DNA of 64,000 nucleotides from Lederbergia citrea (GTDB lineage: Bacteria > Bacillota > Bacilli > Bacillales > Bacillaceae_C), in contig NZ_JAGYPH010000004.1 in NCBI RefSeq assembly GCF_018343525.1, forward strand, positions 248,001 through 312,000. Direction: 5' to 3'. This document shows positions 47,084 to 58,587 of this stretch, piece by piece. Below the pieces are notes generated by a model. The model searched no databases. It was given only the letters and a program-made list of their open reading frames with translations, and was not told the DNA's origin. Made by a program: the position numbers and the translations under genes. Within the stretch, counting starts at the first letter, position 1. Each line of letters opens with the position of its first letter.

Positions 47084-48055
47084 CTACCATAAGCTAGATG
47101 ACGAGAATCGTTTAGAAATAGAGTTAGCTGAAATAATCAAAATGAAGTTGACTATAGAGTTGAATAAACCTACAGCTGCTGCAAAGCTAAAGTTAGCTCC
47201 AAGCAATCCTACTTTATATACATAGGTCGCAATTACTTCGGAAGAATTGATATTTAATGGATTTTGTAATAGATAGATTTTTTCAAATCCTAACGACATG
47301 ATGTTACCAACATTTAGAATTAACAACACAATGATGATCGGCATGATCCCTGGAATGTCTACATTCATAATTTTCTGGAATCTATTTGCACCATCTACCT
47401 TGGCAGCTTCATATAATTCTGTATCCACCCCAGCTAGTGCGGCTAAATAAATAATGGTTGCGTACCCGGTATTTTGCCAAACATCAGACCAAACATAGAT
47501 CGATTTGAAATAAGCTGGATTCCCTAAAAAGTTTTTAGCTTCGATTCCGAAAAAACCGAGAATATTGTTTATTAATCCAGCTGAAGGGGATAAAAATAGA
47601 ATAATAATCGAAACCATAATTACAGTAGAGATAAAGTAAGGTGCATATGTAACCGTTTGTACAAACTTTTTGAAGCGAGCATTTGCTACTTCATTTAAGG
47701 CTAAAGCCAAAATGATTGGACATATAAACCCTACAATTAAACCGTAAATACTTAATCCAAGTGTATTCTTTATTAATAAAGCAAAATTCGGGCTATCAAA
47801 GAAGTATTTAAAATACTTCATCCCTACCCAATCACTTCCAGCAATTCCTTTTACAACGCTGTAATCTTTAAAAGCGATTACAATACCAGCCATCGGAACG
47901 TACTTGAATGTAATTAAGAAAACTAATGGGATCGCAACTAAAAAATATAGCTGCCAGTGTTTCCTAATTTTTTTCCACGCAGATGTTCTAGAAATAGTAG
48001 TATTCTTAACACCTACTTTTTTTATACCTGGTTGATTCACTGTACTTGCTTTCAT
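47084..48055 (-). CDS. CUT1 ABC transporter permease, LplB-like
   Basis: A 323-residue permease with a long N-terminal cytoplasmic part and the EAA loop EAAKVDGANRFQKIMNVDIPGIMP. ATG 48055 follows GGGGGG; an in-frame longer start is unlikely. It is the first gene of the importer, so its promoter region (48056-48140), with a LacI-type site and a partial cre, probably controls the permeases, lipoprotein, GH110 and GH95 genes. Confidence 0.92.
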   Translation of the reverse strand: MKASTVNQPGIKKVGVKNTTISRTSAWKKIRKHWQLYFLVAIPLVFLITFKYVPMAGIVIAFKDYSVVKGIAGSDWVGMKYFKYFFDSPNFALLIKNTLGLSIYGLIVGFICPIILALALNEVANARFKKFVQTVTYAPYFISTVIMVSIIILFLSPSAGLINNILGFFGIEAKNFLGNPAYFKSIYVWSDVWQNTGYATIIYLAALAGVDTELYEAAKVDGANRFQKIMNVDIPGIMPIIIVLLILNVGNIMSLGFEKIYLLQNPLNINSSEVIATYVYKVGLLGANFSFAAAVGLFNSIVNFILIISANSISKRFSSSSLW

Positions 48056-48070
48056 ATTACCCCCCCATTT

Positions 48071-48084
48071 ATCGAGCGCTTTCA
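48071..48084. promoter_or_regulatory. Partial cre-like site upstream of the importer
   Basis: On the minus strand TGAAAGCGCTCGAT has one perfect cre half and matches 11 of 14 consensus positions. Confidence 0.3.
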
Positions 48085-48122
48085 CAAAACATCGGAGGAT
48101 TTTATAACCATCCGGTTTCCTG

Positions 48123-48136
48123 TGTTACCGCTATCA
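48123..48136. promoter_or_regulatory. LacI-type operator candidate upstream of the importer
   Basis: TGTTACCGCTATCA matches 12 of 14 positions of the candidate at 62649-62662, upstream of the UxaA-type dehydratase genes. Confidence 0.4.
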
Positions 48137-48182
48137 TAATTGAATAGAAAAAAAAAGAAAAGTTACTTTTTTTCACAAACGT

Positions 48183-48222
48183 ACATCGCCCAAACCCTAT
48201 ATCATCAAGGGTTTGGGCGATG
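48183..48222. terminator. Perfect 16-bp hairpin after the AraC regulator gene
   Basis: ACATCGCCCAAACCCT pairs perfectly with AGGGTTTGGGCGATGT around an 8-nt loop. No strong T-run follows on either side, so its role as terminator is probable but not proven. Confidence 0.6.
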
Positions 48223-48284
48223 TTTGAATAATATAACGTACAATAAAATAACATAGTACAATTAAATGTAAGCGGATAGTTTTC

Positions 48285-50582
48285 TTATTCTTCTACAATT
48301 TTCATCATTTTTCGATATTCTGAAGGCGTAGATCCAGTATTTCTTTTAAAAGCCCTTCTAAAGGAATGAGCACTATTATATCCCGATTGTTCCGCAATGT
48401 CTTCAATTGATTCATTTGTTTGTATTAATTTTGATTTTGCGAAGGTTATTCGGACGTCTTCTATATAATCTGAAATATTTACTCCAACATGTTCTTTAAA
48501 TATTGATGGGACCATTTTCTCCGGAAACCCAACACCTTCAGCTATTTTGTACAACGTTAAATCCGGATCACTGAAGTTCTGTTTTATCCATTCTTTCAAT
48601 TTATAAATAACTTGTTGGCCACCGACAAACTTTCTTTCATGAATACTCTGAGTAATTTCTGTAAAAATTCCTCTTATATGTTTGAAATCCTCTTTAAAAT
48701 CTATTTTTTTACCTATCAATTCCTCAATACGATTACAAATATCTTCTACTGCAACTTGATTTAATTGTGTATTTTTCGCTAGAATTCTTAAGATTGTACC
48801 ATTCAAGGATGCCAATAGTTGATTACCTATATATTGCGTTAGCACCCTTTGTTCTACGTTTTCACTATAAACTTTATCGAACAATTCTTGGACTTCATCT
48901 GTATCCCCGCTCGTTACTGCGTTGATCAGACGAAGCTCTAACTCAATTGGATAATAATAGTCAATATTTCCCTCTGGGTTTTGATCTTCATATTTATAAA
49001 CTGATGCTTCGTCGTCCAACGATTGTATAAATGGTAAACTGATGCTCGCTTCTTCATATGATTGGTGGATATCTGTATTTTGTTCAAAGGGACGTCCTAA
49101 ACCAATATTCACTTTTAAGCTATACTTCTCTTCTAACCGCTTTATTAATGACTCCAGCGCCTCATCTACCTTCTGTGCCTCTTGAATAGAAGGCTTATGA
49201 TCGTATGATAAAAGGAATACAACTTGATCCACATCAAAATTACAGTAAAGCGCCTCTCCATCGAATAGGTCCGTTAATTCATTTTGAATCACCAGTTGTG
49301 CTACATTCATTTCTTCTAACATTTCCTTATCCATTGCTTTTAACATATGAATAATTTGGACGACGCCAACGTAGCCAAAGTTCCCTTTTAACGGAAGCTT
49401 GGCTTGGTCAATTAACATCATCGCCTCTTTTGAAGAAGGTAACTCCCCAATTACTAATTTTCTTATTACTGAATCTTGTAAAATAGGCAGTTGGTTCTGG
49501 ATTTGATCCTTTAGATGATCATTATTAGCGATCATTTCTTCCACATTACTATGTAAAAAATCATATGGATCTTTTATTTTTCTTGTTTCTGACAGCGGCA
49601 TAATTCCTAAAAGACGATTTAACGGGATACTTTGCTTATATGAAAAAAGTATCGCAATAAATATACCTACAATAATAGTAAAAAAAGCAATCAGAGAGCT
49701 GATTGTTTGGATAAACTTTGCATCCTCTGATAGTTTTTCTTTAGAAATAATTGCTGCATATGTCCAATTATTATTGTTGGACTTCGATTCAATATACATG
49801 AATTTCTTGTTTTGAATGGAATAGGTTCCAGAAGATTTATTAAAAGAAATCATATTTTTATCTAAATGGTCGCTAGCAATTATTCTCCCTTGGTCATCAT
49901 ATACAAAAGCGGCTCCTGCGTATCGGGACGAAATTCTATTTAAAAAAGACGTAATTTCTTTTTCATTAATCATCATTACAATATTCGCTTTTGGGTTCGC
50001 CTTACTATCAAAGGGAATGGATTGGACGTACGTAATAATCGACTCTTTATTTTTCCCCATCTTCACTTCAGTAGCGGGAAGATAATAACGCGAAAGGTAT
50101 GTTTTGTTGATACTTTTGTTCCAGTCTTCAAAACTTAGCGCATTATACTTATGGATATTGTAATAATCCTTTGGTCGAATGAACGCGGATTCAGGAGATA
50201 CAATGACATCGATTTGATTAAAGTATATATAAAAGTTTCTGAAGAATGTGCTTGTGTACAAATACGGAGAAAGGCTATCACGAACTTTATAAATATCGTA
50301 AGAAACATTTTTATCGGTATTTGAATTCCGGTACATTAGTTGTTTCACATCAGGATTTAATGACATTTGGTATACAAATTTCTCTACATCATCGTTTTTC
50401 TGATCAATGACATTGATCGTTTGATTTAACAGGCTTTTACTAGTGTCCATTGCACGTTCTTTAAATTTAAGAACGCTAATTTGATAGATTAGAAAACTTG
50501 CCAATAATGGTATGATGAGGATTAATATATAGGATAGTAAGAATTTCCTGAAGACATGGATTTTATCGAAGTAATTGAACAT
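48285..50582 (-). CDS. AraC-family transmembrane sensor-regulator
   Basis: A 765-residue single protein with TM1 at about 10-35, an extracellular Cache-like sensor (about 36-290), TM2 at about 295-318, a linker domain and a C-terminal pair of AraC HTH motifs (LYKIAEGVGFPEKMVPSIFKEHVG and IEDIAEQSGYNSAHSFRRAFKRNTG). The membrane-tethered AraC type acts as a one-component sensor for extracellular sugars, usually beside its own CUT1 transporter. The adjacent, same-strand importer is its likely target. ATG 50582 follows AAGGGAG. Confidence 0.88.
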   Translation of the reverse strand: MFNYFDKIHVFRKFLLSYILILIIPLLASFLIYQISVLKFKERAMDTSKSLLNQTINVIDQKNDDVEKFVYQMSLNPDVKQLMYRNSNTDKNVSYDIYKVRDSLSPYLYTSTFFRNFYIYFNQIDVIVSPESAFIRPKDYYNIHKYNALSFEDWNKSINKTYLSRYYLPATEVKMGKNKESIITYVQSIPFDSKANPKANIVMMINEKEITSFLNRISSRYAGAAFVYDDQGRIIASDHLDKNMISFNKSSGTYSIQNKKFMYIESKSNNNNWTYAAIISKEKLSEDAKFIQTISSLIAFFTIIVGIFIAILFSYKQSIPLNRLLGIMPLSETRKIKDPYDFLHSNVEEMIANNDHLKDQIQNQLPILQDSVIRKLVIGELPSSKEAMMLIDQAKLPLKGNFGYVGVVQIIHMLKAMDKEMLEEMNVAQLVIQNELTDLFDGEALYCNFDVDQVVFLLSYDHKPSIQEAQKVDEALESLIKRLEEKYSLKVNIGLGRPFEQNTDIHQSYEEASISLPFIQSLDDEASVYKYEDQNPEGNIDYYYPIELELRLINAVTSGDTDEVQELFDKVYSENVEQRVLTQYIGNQLLASLNGTILRILAKNTQLNQVAVEDICNRIEELIGKKIDFKEDFKHIRGIFTEITQSIHERKFVGGQQVIYKLKEWIKQNFSDPDLTLYKIAEGVGFPEKMVPSIFKEHVGVNISDYIEDVRITFAKSKLIQTNESIEDIAEQSGYNSAHSFRRAFKRNTGSTPSEYRKMMKIVEE

Positions 50583-50704
50583 TTCTGACTCCCTTTCACA
50601 AGCCAATACTAGTAACAGATATGTTTTATTTTAGCATAACCATTAAAAACGCTGTAATGGGTTTTACTTCCAAAAGAAAGATTCATGTTATGGGTAACAT
50701 GAAT

Positions 50705-51625
50705 CTAATTTGTTCTACTAGTTTTATAATTTACTGCTGCATAAGCTCCAAATAATGCAGCGTTATTATGTAATTCAGCCAGTTCCAGTCTCGTTGACTG
50801 TTTGTATAGCTCCATTACTTTCTGATTGTAGCTCTCTCGAATATCAGCTAAGAAACTATCACCTTGCGCAGTGATTCCCCCGCCAATAATAATGATTTCA
50901 GGGTTATAAAAATGAGCAATATTAACAAGTCCAGTCGATAAATAATCGATAAAAAGCTGATAAGCATCAAGGGCTGCCTGATCATTTTTGTGCACAAGCT
51001 CCATGATTTCTTTTCCTCTAATGTCTTCTAGTTGATTACCGGCAAGGTTTTGATAATAGCGAACAAACGCCGATGTTGATGCATATCGTTCTAAGCATCC
51101 ACGTCCTCCACAAGGACAGCTTTCACCGTCATGAACAATCGACATATGGCCCAGCTCACCAGCCAAATTACCTGCCCCCCGCATTAATTGACCGTTGATG
51201 ACAATCGCTCCGCCAATTCCGGTACCAATCGTGAGAAGTACAACGTCTTTCTTCCCGTTAGCAGCCCCAAGCCACATTTCACCTAAACAAGCGCTTCTTA
51301 CATCATTTTCAACAGCTACGGAAAGTCCTGTCCTCGCTTCTACAATATCTGCTAAGCGAAGACCTGAATAGCCTTTTATATTAGATGAAAAAAGGACTTT
51401 ACCTTCGGTGCCATCAACTAATCCACAAGATGAAATGCCTATGTTTTTGATTGGATAATGTGTTTTAAAATATTGGATTTTTTCAGTGAGGATGTCAGGA
51501 ATTCTGTTTGGCGTGTCCTCCTGAGGGGTTTCCGTTTGTCCATGTAGTAAAACCTTTCCCTCTTCAGAAACGACTCCATATTTAATAAAAGTTCCTCCAA
51601 TATCAAAACAAGCACTATAATTCAT
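50705..51625 (-). CDS. ROK-family sugar kinase, probable GalNAc/hexosamine kinase
   Basis: A 306-residue ROK kinase: FDIGGTFIKYGVV at the ATP site, the ENDVRSACLGE substrate motif and the zinc site with CPCGGRGCLERYAS. ATG 51625 lies after AAAGGGTG. As part of the AgaS/tagatose cluster it most plausibly phosphorylates free GalNAc, because no PTS genes are present to deliver GalNAc-6-phosphate. Glucose or another hexosamine is possible. Confidence 0.85.
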   Translation of the reverse strand: MNYSACFDIGGTFIKYGVVSEEGKVLLHGQTETPQEDTPNRIPDILTEKIQYFKTHYPIKNIGISSCGLVDGTEGKVLFSSNIKGYSGLRLADIVEARTGLSVAVENDVRSACLGEMWLGAANGKKDVVLLTIGTGIGGAIVINGQLMRGAGNLAGELGHMSIVHDGESCPCGGRGCLERYASTSAFVRYYQNLAGNQLEDIRGKEIMELVHKNDQAALDAYQLFIDYLSTGLVNIAHFYNPEIIIIGGGITAQGDSFLADIRESYNQKVMELYKQSTRLELAELHNNAALFGAYAAVNYKTSRTN

Positions 51626-51653
51626 TGAATTCACCCTTTATTTCCTCGATTTT

Positions 51654-52583
51654 CTACAAAGTAGAAATCTTTATTTGAGATAATAGCTTCCGGACAACTT
51701 GCGGATCAATTGTCCCAGTTGTCGCTTGTAATGCATTTGATATTCCACAGGCACAAGCCCATCTTAAACATTCAACTGAGTCATAATGATTATGTAAGGC
51801 AAAAGCCATTCCCGCCACCATGCTGTCGCCAGAACCTACAGGATTTATAACCGATACAACAGGGATTTCCGCACGTAAAGTGATTGCATGACCAACAAGT
51901 AATGCTCCTTCTGCACCTAAGGAGATGAGTACATATTCTACTCCTTTGGCACAAATACCTTTAGCTGCATCAATCATTTCTTGGAAAGTCAGATCGGATT
52001 TACCAGTGTATTGACATAGTTCCTCTTTATTCGGCTTGATCAAGAATGGTTTCCCTTCGACTCCTAATTCCAATGATTTCCCGCTCGTATCTAAAAGAAA
52101 TGGAATATTCGCAGCCCTAGCCCATTCACCAATTTCACGGTAAAAATCTGGAGGTAGCCCCGCTGGCAAGCTCCCAGAGGCAACGACCATCGTCGCCTCC
52201 TCTAGGAGATGTTTGAAGGAAACTTGGAACTTTTCTATTTCCTGTTCATTCACGACTGGCCCTTTTTCCATCAATTCAGTTTGGGTTCCACCATGTTCAT
52301 CAATCATAGCTAGACATGTTCTAGTTTCCTCATCTATTTGAACAAAGGAATGCTTAAGTTCTTCATCAATTAGCTTTTTCTCAATCCATGCACCGCTCCC
52401 TCCCCCTAAAAATCCGGTACAAAGCGGTTCACTACCTAATTGTTTCAAGACACGTGACACATTTAACCCTTTGCCACCTGCAGTTTTGCTCCCGTTTTCT
52501 ACACGGTGACCTTTATCAATTTGAAATCGAGGCACACGATAGGAAACGTCTATTGCTGGGTTTAAAGTGACTGTAACAATCAT
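51654..52583 (-). CDS. PfkB-family kinase, tagatose-6-phosphate/1-phosphofructokinase type
   Basis: A 309-residue PfkB sugar kinase with TVTLNPAIDVSY, GGKGLNVSRVLKQLG and the anion hole/base motif NPVGSGDSMVAG. It should phosphorylate tagatose-6-phosphate (LacC-like) to tagatose-1,6-bisphosphate; FruK is the main alternative. It is placed between the ROK kinase and the aldolase in a single-strand run with short gaps. AGGT lies upstream of ATG. Confidence 0.88.
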   Translation of the reverse strand: MIVTVTLNPAIDVSYRVPRFQIDKGHRVENGSKTAGGKGLNVSRVLKQLGSEPLCTGFLGGGSGAWIEKKLIDEELKHSFVQIDEETRTCLAMIDEHGGTQTELMEKGPVVNEQEIEKFQVSFKHLLEEATMVVASGSLPAGLPPDFYREIGEWARAANIPFLLDTSGKSLELGVEGKPFLIKPNKEELCQYTGKSDLTFQEMIDAAKGICAKGVEYVLISLGAEGALLVGHAITLRAEIPVVSVINPVGSGDSMVAGMAFALHNHYDSVECLRWACACGISNALQATTGTIDPQVVRKLLSQIKISTL

Positions 52584-52592
52584 TGATACGAC

Positions 52593-54609
<2,017 letters not shown>

Positions 54610-54642
54610 TCTTTCTCATCCCTTCCTTTTAGCATCATATAG

Positions 54643-54661
54643 TGTCGTCACTACCAGTTAA
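54643..54661. promoter_or_regulatory. GntR-type operator, copy 1
   Basis: TGTCGTCACTACCAGTTAA, upstream of agaS, matches the 56758-56776 element at 16 of 19 positions. Confidence 0.55.
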
Positions 54662-54684
54662 CAAAAGTAGATTCCGAAAAAAAT

Positions 54685-55404
54685 CTACTTTAACTCAACC
54701 GAATACGAGAATTTGTCTCCTCTTGCAATCGTAACTGTATATTCGATCACTGAGTTATTTTCAAATGTAGTCCTTTCAATTAAGAGACTTGGCTCTCCTT
54801 TGTCGATCCTTAGGAGTTGTGCTTCATCATCAGTTGGCATAACTGCTTGAAATCGCTCATTCGCCTTTGTAATCATTACATCGAATTTGTCGCGAAACAA
54901 ATTATACATCGGAATTTTTTCTAAATCGGCATTTGATAAATTCGGAAATCTATTAACGGGCAAATAAGATGTTTCGTACATCATCGGTTCATCGTCAGCC
55001 AACCGTAGCCTCGTAATTTTGTACAATAGATCATTTTCCGTTGTTTCCAACTTTTTTGCCAATTTACCATCGCAATGGATAGTTTCAAATTTAAGTACTT
55101 TGGTTGATGGCTCTTTATCGATGTTCTTCATTTCTTCAGTAAAACTGTAAAACTTAACGAGACTTTGATCAATCACCTTTGGCGAGACGAAACTGCCTTT
55201 TCCATGTTCCTTATAGATCAATTTCTCTTTTTCTAACTCTTGCATCGTTTGCCTGACAGTCGTGCGGCTTACATTATATAGATCACATAATTCCCGCTCG
55301 GAAGGAAGCTTGTCATGTTCCTTTAATTCACCAGATTCAATTTTCCCTACAAGAATATCCATCAGTTGATAATAAAGGGGCAATCTGTTGTCTTTCGCGA
55401 TCAT
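54685..55404 (-). CDS. GntR/HutC-family transcriptional regulator (AgaR/NagR-like)
   Basis: A 239-residue repressor with an N-terminal wHTH (LCDLYNVSRTTVRQTMQELEKEKLIYKEHGKGSFVS) and a UTRA effector domain (ITRLRLADDEPMMYETSYLP, EYTVTIARGDKFSYSV). This family senses amino-sugar phosphates. It is positioned directly upstream of agaS, with a 10-bp palindrome (TAGTATACTA, 55436-55445) in its own promoter region. AAAGGAG precedes ATG. It probably controls the galactosamine genes. Confidence 0.9.
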   Translation of the reverse strand: MIAKDNRLPLYYQLMDILVGKIESGELKEHDKLPSERELCDLYNVSRTTVRQTMQELEKEKLIYKEHGKGSFVSPKVIDQSLVKFYSFTEEMKNIDKEPSTKVLKFETIHCDGKLAKKLETTENDLLYKITRLRLADDEPMMYETSYLPVNRFPNLSNADLEKIPMYNLFRDKFDVMITKANERFQAVMPTDDEAQLLRIDKGEPSLLIERTTFENNSVIEYTVTIARGDKFSYSVELK

Positions 55405-55435
55405 TTATTTCTCCTTTAAAGCGTTTGTTTTACCT

Positions 55436-55445
55436 TAGTATACTA
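55436..55445. promoter_or_regulatory. 10-bp palindrome upstream of the GntR gene
   Basis: TAGTATACTA is a perfect palindrome in the region just upstream of the regulator and may be an autoregulatory site. Confidence 0.3.
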
Positions 55446-55461
55446 CAAGATATTAGAAATC

Positions 55462-56727
55462 TTAGCTCGGAACTTCTTCTCTTTTCTCTAAACTTTTAAC
55501 ATACGTTTGAAAATCAACTGTTTTACCTGAAAGCCTTGATTCTTCCGCAGCAAAAACAATTAAATGGCTATGTGCAGAAACAAGGGCAGATGTTAAACTT
55601 TCTTTTTCTTTTCTTTCAACACGGGCAATAAAATCACTCATGATGCTCGTATCTGCTCCCATATGACCGCCACTAATAGATTCAGGCGTAATAACTTCTG
55701 TTTTTCCTGAAAAGCTTCTTACAATCAGTTCATTTTTCCAGTCATTACCTTCAATTTCGCCTTTCGTTCCCATTATTTTGAATGTGCGGCATTGATCTTT
55801 CGTAAATGCACTCATTGTGAATGCAACTGTTACGTCATTTTCAAACAGCATATTCACCGTTTGATGGTCAACTACATCATTATCACAGCGATAAACACAT
55901 CTGCCATAAGGTCCTTCTTGAAGAGCCTTTAATCTGCTTTCAATCGTCGGGTAAACGGATACAACATTAGCTGGCCATTCATCACGTTCATGCAAGTACC
56001 ATTTAATTGCTGAATACGGGCATTCCTTTTCCACTTTACATCCATCTAAACAGCGCATCGTAGAACCTTCTGGTGCATTCTCTTCTTTAAAATAAGATAA
56101 GCTTCCATATGAGGACACACTTTGACAGCTTGAACCAATTAACCATTGCAACATATCAAGGTCATGGCTGCATTTTTGTAAAAGCATCGGGCTGGACTCT
56201 TCGGTATTGCGCCAATTTCCACGAACGAAGCTGTGAGCCTGGTGGTAATAGCCCACGTTCTCATTCCATTGTATGGACATAATGTCACCAATCACTTTGC
56301 TGTCAATTAATAATTTCAATTCTTGATAAAAAGGTGCATATCTCAAAACATGACAAACGCTAAGCAGAACATTTTGGTCAGTGGCTTCTTTCGCAATTTC
56401 CAGAGTTTCTTGCGGATTTGGTGACATCGGTTTTTCTAGTAAAATATTATAGCCTTTTTTAATCGCTTTCATGACCTGCGTGTAATGAAAGCGGTCCGGA
56501 GAACAAATTAATAAAGCATCGCAAAATTTATCTTTCTCAAGCAACTCTTCCCATGATTCGAAAGCCATTGAACTCTCAATCTGATGAAGTGCCGAAAATT
56601 TATTTCGTTTTTCTCCATTTGGTTCAGCAATGGCAACAAACTTAACTTCATGAGGATATTTTAAAGCATATGAACCATATGCTTGCATCCCTCTGTTACC
56701 TGCTCCAATTAAAGCTGCTGTGATCAT
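55462..56727 (-). CDS. Large Gfo/Idh/MocA protein with Cys cluster, near the GntR gene
   Basis: A 421-residue protein with ALIGAGNRGMQAYGSYAL, NILLEKPMSPN (EKP), LLQKCSHDLDMLQWLIG, a cysteine-rich CLDGCKVEKECPYSA insert and a terminal GGHMGADTSIMSDF. Overall order is the same as in the protein at 38446-39627, so the two form a subfamily with a likely metal or disulfide Cys site. The GGHMGAD end recalls the GH109 family, so NAD-dependent alpha-GalNAc cleavage (blood-group A) is possible. A simple dehydrogenase role is equally compatible. Confidence 0.8.
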   Translation of the reverse strand: MITAALIGAGNRGMQAYGSYALKYPHEVKFVAIAEPNGEKRNKFSALHQIESSMAFESWEELLEKDKFCDALLICSPDRFHYTQVMKAIKKGYNILLEKPMSPNPQETLEIAKEATDQNVLLSVCHVLRYAPFYQELKLLIDSKVIGDIMSIQWNENVGYYHQAHSFVRGNWRNTEESSPMLLQKCSHDLDMLQWLIGSSCQSVSSYGSLSYFKEENAPEGSTMRCLDGCKVEKECPYSAIKWYLHERDEWPANVVSVYPTIESRLKALQEGPYGRCVYRCDNDVVDHQTVNMLFENDVTVAFTMSAFTKDQCRTFKIMGTKGEIEGNDWKNELIVRSFSGKTEVITPESISGGHMGADTSIMSDFIARVERKEKESLTSALVSAHSHLIVFAAEESRLSGKTVDFQTYVKSLEKREEVPS

Positions 56728-56757
56728 AGTTTCCCTCTTTTCATGTTCATTATATCA

Positions 56758-56776
56758 TGATGTCATTACCAGTTAA
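56758..56776. promoter_or_regulatory. GntR-type operator, copy 2
   Basis: TGATGTCATTACCAGTTAA, 31 nt upstream of the Gfo/Idh start, matches the 54643-54661 element at 16 of 19 positions. Confidence 0.55.
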
Positions 56777-56887
56777 AATAATTATATCAATGACTTCAGT
56801 TTTATCAAGGGAAATTTTATACTTTGATATATGTGATTTTTTTAAAGGCGAACCATAAATTTTATTAGCTCGCCTTTTACAATCTCT

Positions 56888-58132
56888 TTATTTTTCTACG
56901 TCAGCATAGTAGCATGCAAACTCTATGATTTTTGGAGATTCAACTGATTCCATCACCTTTAATTTCAACTTCTTTGTTTTTACGGGTGTAAATTGTTTAA
57001 TATAGCGATGGCCGATGGCCGTACCTTCCACTATTGAAATCCACTCTCCATTAATGTAAGCTTCGACCTCAAATTTCCGTACTCGCTCACCGAAAGTAAT
57101 GTCTTCCCTTAAGATAACATGATCAATGCTAGTTTCATTTTCTAATGTTAATTCTATTTCTTTTTCGGTTCCTGATGCGCTTCCTAAAGGATGAGAAAAT
57201 CTTCTTTTGATTTCAGCGCCGAATTCCAATAGGCGCTCGGCATCAATCTCAGGTATCAATCCGCGGTCATCAGGTGAAACATTTAATAATAAGTTTGTTC
57301 CATGTCCAACAGAATTGTAATAAATATGCATCAATTCATCCAAGGATCGTAAGCTATCTTCATCGTTTGGATGCCAAAACCAGTGTAGCTTGCGGATCGG
57401 AACATCACATTCAGCAGGGAGCCAATCTGGTGTGCCAGGAAGCCAGTTAACCTTTTCATCTGAAAACATACTAATTTTCGCTGCACTTTCCGTATTCCAG
57501 CAAGGATATGGCGCTAGACCTTCTTCATTTCCTACCCATCTGATGGTCGGCTGTCCCATATTAAAAATCATTGCATCAGGTTGATGTTTTTTTACGATCC
57601 CGATCATTCTTTCCCAGTTATATTCTCTGCCTTCTGACCCAGCCCCATCAAACCAGACTTCCACAATTGGTCCATACTGTGCCAATAGTTCTGTGAGCTG
57701 TTCGCTGTAAAAATCATCATATGCTTCGACATCTTCGTAACATGGTTCATGACGATCCCAAGGAGATAAATAAATTCCAAAATGAATTCCTTCTTTTTTA
57801 CAAGCCTCAGCGCACTCACGAACGACATCACCTTGCCCATTTTTCCACGGGCTCGATTTTACCGAGTAGTCTGTGGTTGCGGTTGGCCAGAGACAAAATC
57901 CATCGTGATGCTTAGCAGTTAATATAAAGTATTTAAATCCGGCATCTTTGGCAAGCTTCACCCATTGGGCTGCATCTAATTCCTTCGGGTTAAATAATTC
58001 CGGAGAATCTTTCCCTTCTCCCCATTCTTGATCACAAAAAGTATTAATACCGAAGTGACAAAAGACTCCTAGATCAAGATTTTGCCACGCAATTTGCGCT
58101 TCTGTCGGGAGTGCTAGTTTTGTTGTTTCCAT
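56888..58132 (-). CDS. GH29 alpha-L-fucosidase, cytoplasmic
   Basis: A 414-residue retaining alpha-L-fucosidase. HFGINTF, TAKHHDGFCLWPT and the nucleophile motif VEVWFDGAG (Asp162) are intact. A C-terminal beta-sandwich (about 310-414) completes the family layout. I use ATG 58132 because AAGGTGAGG lies just upstream; the ORF could start three codons earlier at GTG. No signal peptide. It heads into the L-fucose catabolic genes and supplies free fucose. Confidence 0.93.
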   Translation of the reverse strand: METTKLALPTEAQIAWQNLDLGVFCHFGINTFCDQEWGEGKDSPELFNPKELDAAQWVKLAKDAGFKYFILTAKHHDGFCLWPTATTDYSVKSSPWKNGQGDVVRECAEACKKEGIHFGIYLSPWDRHEPCYEDVEAYDDFYSEQLTELLAQYGPIVEVWFDGAGSEGREYNWERMIGIVKKHQPDAMIFNMGQPTIRWVGNEEGLAPYPCWNTESAAKISMFSDEKVNWLPGTPDWLPAECDVPIRKLHWFWHPNDEDSLRSLDELMHIYYNSVGHGTNLLLNVSPDDRGLIPEIDAERLLEFGAEIKRRFSHPLGSASGTEKEIELTLENETSIDHVILREDITFGERVRKFEVEAYINGEWISIVEGTAIGHRYIKQFTPVKTKKLKLKVMESVESPKIIEFACYYADVEK

Positions 58133-58158
58133 ATTCCTCACCTTGTCTAATCAAATAT

Positions 58159-58581
58159 TTAGATTACGCCTTTTTTCAAAATTATATTTGCATAAAGCGC
58201 TTTTTCACTAGTTGCGACAACAGCAAAGGCTTTTTTTGTGCGTTCATAAAATTCAAATCGCTCGATGTATTCGATAGGGAATGAACGCTCATGCTCATGT
58301 ATAATATTTTCATATTCTTTCCAAATCGTTGGTTGAACGGTGTCACCCGGAACGACAGCCATAACCCCAACAGGATGTTCGACATATGTATCTAACGGCA
58401 GAAACTGTAGAATAGCAGATAATAGTTCAGGTATGCCGTGCCCGTCGCTACGAATTAAGCGCTGAGCGTGGCTGGCAGACGGAAAATTCCCATCTGCCAA
58501 TACGATTTCATCACCATGCCCCATCTCCATCAGTACTTTCATTAAATCTGGTGAAATAATAGAAGGTATTCCCTTAAGCAT
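58159..58581 (-). CDS. fucU: L-fucose mutarotase (FucU/RbsD family)
   Basis: A 140-residue RbsD/FucU-type pyranose mutarotase that interconverts sugar anomers. MGHGDEIVLADGNFPS (His22, Asp30) is the active site. It speeds beta/alpha-fucose exchange ahead of the dehydrogenase. It lies between the fucosidase and FAH-hydrolase genes, 6 nt after the latter's stop codon. D-ribose (RbsD) is the other family activity, but the context favours fucose. Confidence 0.9.
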   Translation of the reverse strand: MLKGIPSIISPDLMKVLMEMGHGDEIVLADGNFPSASHAQRLIRSDGHGIPELLSAILQFLPLDTYVEHPVGVMAVVPGDTVQPTIWKEYENIIHEHERSFPIEYIERFEFYERTKKAFAVVATSEKALYANIILKKGVI

Positions 58582-58587
58582 AGCTAA

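Noticed and set aside
55414..55427. A cre site before the GntR gene (AAAGCG core)
   Set aside because: Only one half fits the consensus; too weak to call.
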